A stretch of 64,000 bases of DNA from Leisingera sp. S132 (GTDB lineage: Bacteria; Pseudomonadota; Alphaproteobacteria; Rhodobacterales; Rhodobacteraceae), in contig NZ_CP083556.1 of assembly GCF_025144465.1 (NCBI RefSeq), forward strand, positions 62,001 to 126,000, given 5' to 3'. Positions 59,559-64,000 of the stretch are shown one piece after another; the first letter of the stretch is position 1; every line of letters begins with the position of its first letter. The translations under genes were made by a program, and so were the position numbers. Below the pieces are notes generated by a model. The model was not told the DNA's origin and searched no databases. It worked only from the letters and a program-made list of their open reading frames with translations.

Positions 59559-60812
59559 TCAGCCCGTGATCTCTTTCATTACGCCCAGAAACTTCGCCAC
59601 TTCGCCCACGCTGTTGTAGTGGCACATGGACACGCGCACGCAAGCCTCCATGCCAAGCGGGGCCAGGATGTTGCCGGAATAGTGGTCCGCCTTGCGCAGA
59701 TGGGTGCGGATGCCCTGGTCATTCAGTCGTTCGACCACTTCCACTGACGGCACGCCGTCAACGGTCAGCGAGACCAGCCCCTCGCGTGCCGGGTTGTCCG
59801 GACCGCCCAGGATGGTGACGCCTTCCATCTCTGCCAGGCCCGGCAGATTGCCGGTGCCGCGGATCATCGCGTCGGTCAGTGTTTTTTCATGGGCATGGAT
59901 TGCCTCGCCCGCGGCCACGATTTTCGCGCGCCGGTCGGTGGCATCGCTCACCTCGCCGCCAAGCCATTCGAGGTAATCAGCCACATCCGACAGCGTCGCA
60001 TAGCTGCCGGTGTCGCGGGTGCCCATTTCCCAGTTGTCCGCAGGCCCGTCAATCAGCGCGTTATGCGGCAGGGCGGTCAGCCGGTCCGAGATCCAGGCGA
60101 GGCCATAGCCATGGCGCGAGAACATCTTGTAGGGCGAAATCACATAGCCATCCACGCCATAGGCGGTCAGATCAATGCGCCCGTGGGCGGCGTGCTGGAT
60201 GCCGTCAACGATAATGAAGCAGTCCGGCGCGGTTTCGCGGATAGCAGCGGCGCAGGCGGCCACATCCACGCCCATTCCGGTGACAGGAGAAGTGTGCACG
60301 ATGGTTGCCACAACCGTGTCCGGTGTGACCGCTTGGGCATAGGCCTCAGCGGCGATGGTGCCGCTGGCGTCGTCATGCGGGATCAGCACATGGGTCTGCC
60401 GCGCCACCCCGGCCCAGCGGGCACAGGCGGAGCGCGTCGCCGGGTGTTCCAGGGTTGAGCCCAGCACGGTGCCGCCCTCTGCAGTGCCGAGGCAGGCGTT
60501 CATGATCAGGCGGAACAGCAGCTCTGTGCCGCTTTCGCCCGCGAAAAACTGGCCGCCGGGCGCGTTCATCATCACCCGCATGTCGTCCTTGGCCTTGCTG
60601 ATCACCCGCACCAGTTCCTGGCTGCCGGGGTTGTCGCGGCCCTGGTTGTCGGGAACCGCGGCATAGCGGGCCGAGGTCTCCACCACCGAATTGAGCGTCA
60701 GCGCGCCGCCTGCGTTTTCAAAGAAGATACGGGCGCCTTGTTCGGGGCAGTTGTCCACCTGGGCAAAACGGGCGCGGATCTGGTCCAGCAGGGCGTCGGA
60801 GATATGGGGCAT
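59559..60812 (-). CDS. Class V aminotransferase / NifS-like PLP enzyme
   Basis: A 417-residue aminotransferase class V protein. PLP-contacting residues Asp203 and His207 (IIVDGIQHAAHG) and the Schiff-base Lys229 (SPYKMFSRHG) are clear; TSPVTGMGVDV fits the fold. Family members include cysteine desulfurases, kynureninases and other beta-lyases. ATG at 60812 gives MPHISDALLDQIRARF, the usual N terminus; an extension to 60878 is unlikely. It lies alone between the DMGDH-like and racemase genes. No cysteine is seen at the desulfurase position, so a transaminase or lyase role is preferred. Confidence 0.85.
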   Translation of the reverse strand: MPHISDALLDQIRARFAQVDNCPEQGARIFFENAGGALTLNSVVETSARYAAVPDNQGRDNPGSQELVRVISKAKDDMRVMMNAPGGQFFAGESGTELLFRLIMNACLGTAEGGTVLGSTLEHPATRSACARWAGVARQTHVLIPHDDASGTIAAEAYAQAVTPDTVVATIVHTSPVTGMGVDVAACAAAIRETAPDCFIIVDGIQHAAHGRIDLTAYGVDGYVISPYKMFSRHGYGLAWISDRLTALPHNALIDGPADNWEMGTRDTGSYATLSDVADYLEWLGGEVSDATDRRAKIVAAGEAIHAHEKTLTDAMIRGTGNLPGLAEMEGVTILGGPDNPAREGLVSLTVDGVPSVEVVERLNDQGIRTHLRKADHYSGNILAPLGMEACVRVSMCHYNSVGEVAKFLGVMKEITG

Positions 60813-60930
60813 GGCACATCCAGCAGCAAAGGTTTGTTCTGCGCCACAGTAGGGGGATTGCCCTGCCGAGAGATACAAAAATATCCGGGGCTGAGGGCTG
60901 GAATTCTCTGTGCCTGCCCTCAGCGTATTT

Positions 60931-61659
60931 TCAGGTGATGAACCCTCGGAAAGGGGCGCGCAGTACTGCCCGGTGCACCATCTCAGACAGCGTGATGATG
61001 TCGAAGACGGGCCGGTTCAGCGCCGCTTGCAGGGCGCGGGCATAGGGCGGCAGGTCGGTGCATTCCAGCACGATCGGGCCGATCTCCGGATTGCGCGCGA
61101 TCATGCCACGGGCGGCGGCCAGCAGTTCGGCCTCAACCTTGGCCAGATCCATTGCGGTGCGTTCATTGCGCAGGATCACGGCAGAGAATTCTTCTGCGTC
61201 ATCCAGACCTTGCACAACAACGGGCGTGTTTTCTGCACCGACGCCGCGCAGATGCGCCTCTGTCAGGCTGGCGGCAGAGGCGGTGATCACCCCGACGGTG
61301 CGGCCGGTCATCTGATGCGCCAGCGGCACCTGGATCAGCGAGGAGACAAACACCGGCACATTCACCGCGGCTGCAATCTCCTTCTGGAAAATCGCCAGGA
61401 ACCCGCAGGAGCCGGTAATGGCCCGAACGCCCTTGGCCTCCAGCCGCCGGGCGGCCTCGATCAGCCGGTCCTTCATTTCGCCGGTCGGGTTGGCCAGCAG
61501 TTTCGGCACGGTGATCCCGTCCAGCATTTCATACAGCGTGGTGAAGGGCAGGCTGGAAGGGTTCTTGATATGGCCGGGCGGCTTGGGGAAGTAGCTTTCC
61601 AGCGCCAGCACGCCGATGGAGACGCCGCAGATATTCTGGCCGCCGGGGTGGATGGTCAT
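60931..61659 (-). CDS. Asp/Glu/hydantoin racemase family protein
   Basis: A 242-residue amino-acid racemase of the Asp/Glu superfamily. The two cysteines are Cys85 (TGSCGFLAIF) and Cys200 (VLECTDLPPY), the usual catalytic pair. Its ATG overlaps the stop of the D-amino-acid dehydrogenase gene (ATGA), and the two follow the TRAP permease. It may racemise the imported amino acid before or after oxidation. Confidence 0.87.
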   Translation of the reverse strand: MTIHPGGQNICGVSIGVLALESYFPKPPGHIKNPSSLPFTTLYEMLDGITVPKLLANPTGEMKDRLIEAARRLEAKGVRAITGSCGFLAIFQKEIAAAVNVPVFVSSLIQVPLAHQMTGRTVGVITASAASLTEAHLRGVGAENTPVVVQGLDDAEEFSAVILRNERTAMDLAKVEAELLAAARGMIARNPEIGPIVLECTDLPPYARALQAALNRPVFDIITLSEMVHRAVLRAPFRGFIT

Positions 61660-62921
61660 GCCTTGATCCTTTCGTAGCGCCGTGTGCGGAACGGCGACAG
61701 GTCTTCGTTCACGGCTGTTCCGCTGACGACATCCGCCACCAGCCGCCCGGTTTTCGGGGCCATCATCAGCCCGTAATGGCTGTGGCCGAAGGCCGCGATC
61801 AGGTCCGGGAAGCCTTCAACCTCGCCAATGCAGGGCAGGCTGTCGGGCAGGCTGGGGCGCTGGCCGGACCAGGTTTCCATGTCATCGGCGCTGAGGTCCG
61901 GCAGCAGCGCCTTGGCAAGCTCCGCCAGCCCGTCCAGCCGTTTCCGGTTCAGGGGCTGGTCGAGGCCTGCAAACTCGGCGGTGCCGGCCACCCGCAGCCC
62001 TTCCTCCATCGAGGAGGCCACGAATTTCATGTCCATATCCATGATCGAGTTGTTCAGCGCGACGCCAGGGTTCTGAAACGACACGTGGTAACCGCGTTCG
62101 GATTCCATCGGGATTTTGATCCCCAGCGGCTTCAGCAGCTCACCGGACCAGACGCCCATCGCCAGCACCAGCTTGGGTGTCCAGTCCTGGCCCGCATCGG
62201 TGGTATATATCCAGCCGCCGGTCCCGGACGGCAGGATGCCCCGCACGGCCCTGGTCTGAAGCTCGCCGCCCATGGATTGAAATTTCTCTGCCAGCACCGC
62301 GCCGATCCGGCCGGGAGAAAGCGCCCGGGCCTGGCCCTTGATCAGGATTGCAGCCTGAAACTCCGTCGTCAGCGCCGGCTCAAGGTCCCGCAGCTCGGCG
62401 GCACCGATCCGCTCCATGTCAGCGCCCTGAGCCGCCCGCAGCCGGTTGCCGAGACTGTTCAGATCAGCCTCTTCCGGGTTGCGCGAGGCATGGACGTAAT
62501 AGCTGTCCTTGACGAGAGATTCGTGGCCGGTGCCCGCCAGATGCAGCCGGAACCCTTCGACGCAGTTGCGGCAGAGGAAGCCCATGGCGTCAGAAATCCG
62601 GTGAACCCGCTCCTCGCGCCCTTCAGCCAGAAACCGCAGGCCCCAAGGGGCGACCCTGGGCAGGTAGCCGGGCTTGACCGTGACAGGCCCCAGCGGATCC
62701 AGCAGCCAGCCGGGCACTTTCCTCCACAGGCCCGGCATCGACTGCGGCACCACCGACCAGGGGGAGATGATGCCGGCATTGCCATATGAAGTTGCCTGGC
62801 CCGGCGCATCCCGGTCGATGAGCCGGACCTTGAGGCCCCGCTCAGCCAGCGAGAGGGCCGAGCAGATGCCGACGATCCCGGCCCCCAGGACCGTCACATC
62901 GGGGGGGGCTGATGTGCTCAT
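61656..62921 (-). CDS. D-amino-acid dehydrogenase (DadA-like)
   Basis: A 421-residue FAD-dependent DAO-family enzyme. The FAD motif is VTVLGAGIVGICSALSLAERG (9-29), followed by ATSYGNAGIISPWSVVPQ (43-60), both typical of DadA, and the C-terminal SLPCIGEVEGFPDLIAAFGHSHYGLMMAPKTGRL. It probably passes electrons to quinone at the inner membrane. It is coupled to the TRAP permease (62918-62921 overlap) and the racemase, so it may act on the transported substrate. Confidence 0.92.
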   Translation of the reverse strand: MSTSAPPDVTVLGAGIVGICSALSLAERGLKVRLIDRDAPGQATSYGNAGIISPWSVVPQSMPGLWRKVPGWLLDPLGPVTVKPGYLPRVAPWGLRFLAEGREERVHRISDAMGFLCRNCVEGFRLHLAGTGHESLVKDSYYVHASRNPEEADLNSLGNRLRAAQGADMERIGAAELRDLEPALTTEFQAAILIKGQARALSPGRIGAVLAEKFQSMGGELQTRAVRGILPSGTGGWIYTTDAGQDWTPKLVLAMGVWSGELLKPLGIKIPMESERGYHVSFQNPGVALNNSIMDMDMKFVASSMEEGLRVAGTAEFAGLDQPLNRKRLDGLAELAKALLPDLSADDMETWSGQRPSLPDSLPCIGEVEGFPDLIAAFGHSHYGLMMAPKTGRLVADVVSGTAVNEDLSPFRTRRYERIKA

Positions 62922-64000
62922 GGCACCGCCTTTGCCTGCAGTTTGCGCTGCTGGCCCAGCTGCTGGATCAGCACCGGTGCCATCACAACCAGCGCAGCGA
63001 GGTCAGAGCCGCCGGAGGGCGCCACCAGCAGCAGGCCTCCGATCGCCATCAAGAGCCGCCAAATGCCGCTGAGCGGTGCCAGGAAGTAGGCCGAGACAGC
63101 GGTGGCGATGGCAAAGACCCCAAGCGCGCAGGTGCCTGTCACCTGGATGAACCCGGTCCAGGTAAAGTATTCCGGCAGCACGATCAGCATTACCGGCGCA
63201 TAGACAAACACCATCGGCACCATCAGCTTGCCCAGACCCAGGGTGAAGGCATTAAGCCCGGTGCGGAACGGGTTGGAGCCGGCAATCCCTGCCGCGGCAT
63301 AGGCCGAGGCGCAAACCGGCGGGGTGATCTCGGAAATCACACCGTAGTAGAGCACGAACATATGGGTTGCGAGCGGCGGCACACCCAGCTGGCTGAGGGC
63401 AGGCGTCGCAACAGCAACCAGCATGATATAAAGCGCCGTGGTCGGCAGGCCGGCCCCCATCAGGATGCAGGCCATGGCGATCAGCACCAGTGAAATGAAC
63501 TGCTGGATCGACGGCTGGCTGAAGGTCTCAATCGAGGTCCACTCCAGCAGCGGCGCAATGGCTGCCGCCATGTCCGCGGCGCCGCCGGTGACCATGAAAC
63601 CGAGGCGGAAGCCGACGCCGGTGGTGTTGATCACACCCACCACGATGCCCACTGCGGCAGAGGCCGCGCCGACTGCCAGCGCGTATTGCACGCCGACGTG
63701 GAAGCTGTCGAACAGGTCGCGGAAGTTCTGCCGCTCGTTCCGGTGCAGGCAGCCGATTATGGTGAGCGCCGCCAGCATCCCGGCCATCACCGGAGTATAC
63801 CCCTCGCCGGAGTAGGGCGAGGCCTTCCACAAGATGAAGCCGAGCAGGGCAAAGGGGATCAGCAGTGTCGCGGGTTTGTCAAAGGCGCAGAAGCCGACAA
63901 CGATACACAGGCTGAGACCGACAAAGGCGGCCATATTCGGCGAGTATCCGGAGAAAAGCACCAGCAGAAGCGCGATCAGCGGAATGATTGTGTACCAGCC
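62918..64000 (-). CDS. TRAP transporter fused permease, C-terminal part (runs off right edge)
   Basis: The C-terminal 360 residues of a 4TM/12TM fused TRAP permease (DctM-like). The frame is open to base 64000. At least eight hydrophobic helices are visible and the sequence ACILMGAGLPTTALYIMLVAVATPALSQLGVPPLATHMFVLYYGVISEITPPVCASAYAAAGIAG in part is the signature of the DctM fused subunit. It drives Na+-dependent uptake of an organic anion with a periplasmic TAXI or DctP binding protein that is not in the window. It starts the TRAP-dadA-racemase operon. Confidence 0.92.
   Translation of the reverse strand, partial: GWYTIIPLIALLLVLFSGYSPNMAAFVGLSLCIVVGFCAFDKPATLLIPFALLGFILWKASPYSGEGYTPVMAGMLAALTIIGCLHRNERQNFRDLFDSFHVGVQYALAVGAASAAVGIVVGVINTTGVGFRLGFMVTGGAADMAAAIAPLLEWTSIETFSQPSIQQFISLVLIAMACILMGAGLPTTALYIMLVAVATPALSQLGVPPLATHMFVLYYGVISEITPPVCASAYAAAGIAGSNPFRTGLNAFTLGLGKLMVPMVFVYAPVMLIVLPEYFTWTGFIQVTGTCALGVFAIATAVSAYFLAPLSGIWRLLMAIGGLLLVAPSGGSDLAALVVMAPVLIQQLGQQRKLQAKAVP

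Noticed and set aside
1-64000. CRISPR arrays, tRNA/rRNA genes, insertion sequences
   Set aside because: Looked for direct-repeat spacer patterns, tRNA T-loop signatures and transposase motifs; none found that hold up.

Overview
The window looks like part of a large extrachromosomal replicon (plasmid or chromid) of a Roseobacter-group alphaproteobacterium (Rhodobacteraceae). The evidence is a complete repABC replication/partition operon with its antisense RNA and partition palindromes, high GC throughout, a Na+-NQR operon, a TRAP transporter, Rieske and DMGDH-type betaine genes, and many GntR/LysR/GlxA-type regulators. No rRNA, tRNA, CRISPR array or insertion sequence was recognised.

Layout. 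(1) 1-6.2 kb: 5' part of hutI (minus), an MFS permease with a His-rich tail, then repC, repB and repA on the minus strand. The counter-transcribed RNA lies between repB and repC, and four copies of a TTGTCAGCTGACAA palindrome (likely parS) lie downstream of repC, one of them inside hutI. (2) 6.4-21.2 kb: catabolic region A. It holds an MttB-family methyltransferase, an HpbD-like betaine epimerase, a D-amino-acid dehydrogenase / ALDH / DapA-family / GntR operon resembling the D-hydroxyproline to 2-oxoglutarate route, a GlxA/GbdR-like regulator, a LysR regulator, and a Rieske monooxygenase / ALDH / small protein / MDR reductase / second enolase-superfamily operon. The most economical reading is uptake-independent breakdown of proline betaine or hydroxyproline betaine and related hydroxyprolines. 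(3) 21.6-27.5 kb: nqrABCDEF, the Na+-translocating NADH:quinone reductase, closed by a strong terminator. (4) 27.6-41.5 kb: YceI and MarR, then a 3075-residue RTX/cadherin-like surface protein followed by a membrane-anchored LuxR-type regulator, then a scar made of a CBS-gene fragment fused to a broken marR copy, an Imm50-like protein, an intact CBS-domain protein and a small membrane protein. (5) 41.6-44.4 kb: apbE and nqrM, the flavin and iron maturation factors of Na+-NQR, now about 14 kb from nqrA-F, and a NodT-type outer-membrane factor. (6) 44.7-64 kb: catabolic region B. It has an ALDH, a translationally coupled hydantoinase A/B - aminotransferase - maleate-isomerase-family operon, a convergent second MttB-family methyltransferase with an MmgE/PrpD protein, a LysR regulator, an AbrB/Doc toxin-antitoxin pair, a DMGDH-like flavoprotein, a class V PLP enzyme, and a TRAP permease - D-amino-acid dehydrogenase - Asp/Glu racemase operon running off the right edge.

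How the parts fit. Regions A and B hold almost every enzyme type used to strip N-methyl groups from betaines (MttB, Rieske oxygenase, DMGDH) and to epimerise, dehydrate, oxidise and deaminate the resulting imino acids. This suggests a plasmid-borne osmolyte-scavenging island. Substrates are inferred from family and context only. The most unusual points are the aerobic MttB homologues without a corrinoid partner, the uncharacterised region-B pathway, the giant surface protein with a phased repeat array upstream and a 54-residue C-terminal repeat, and the recombination scar between the two halves of the Na+-NQR module.
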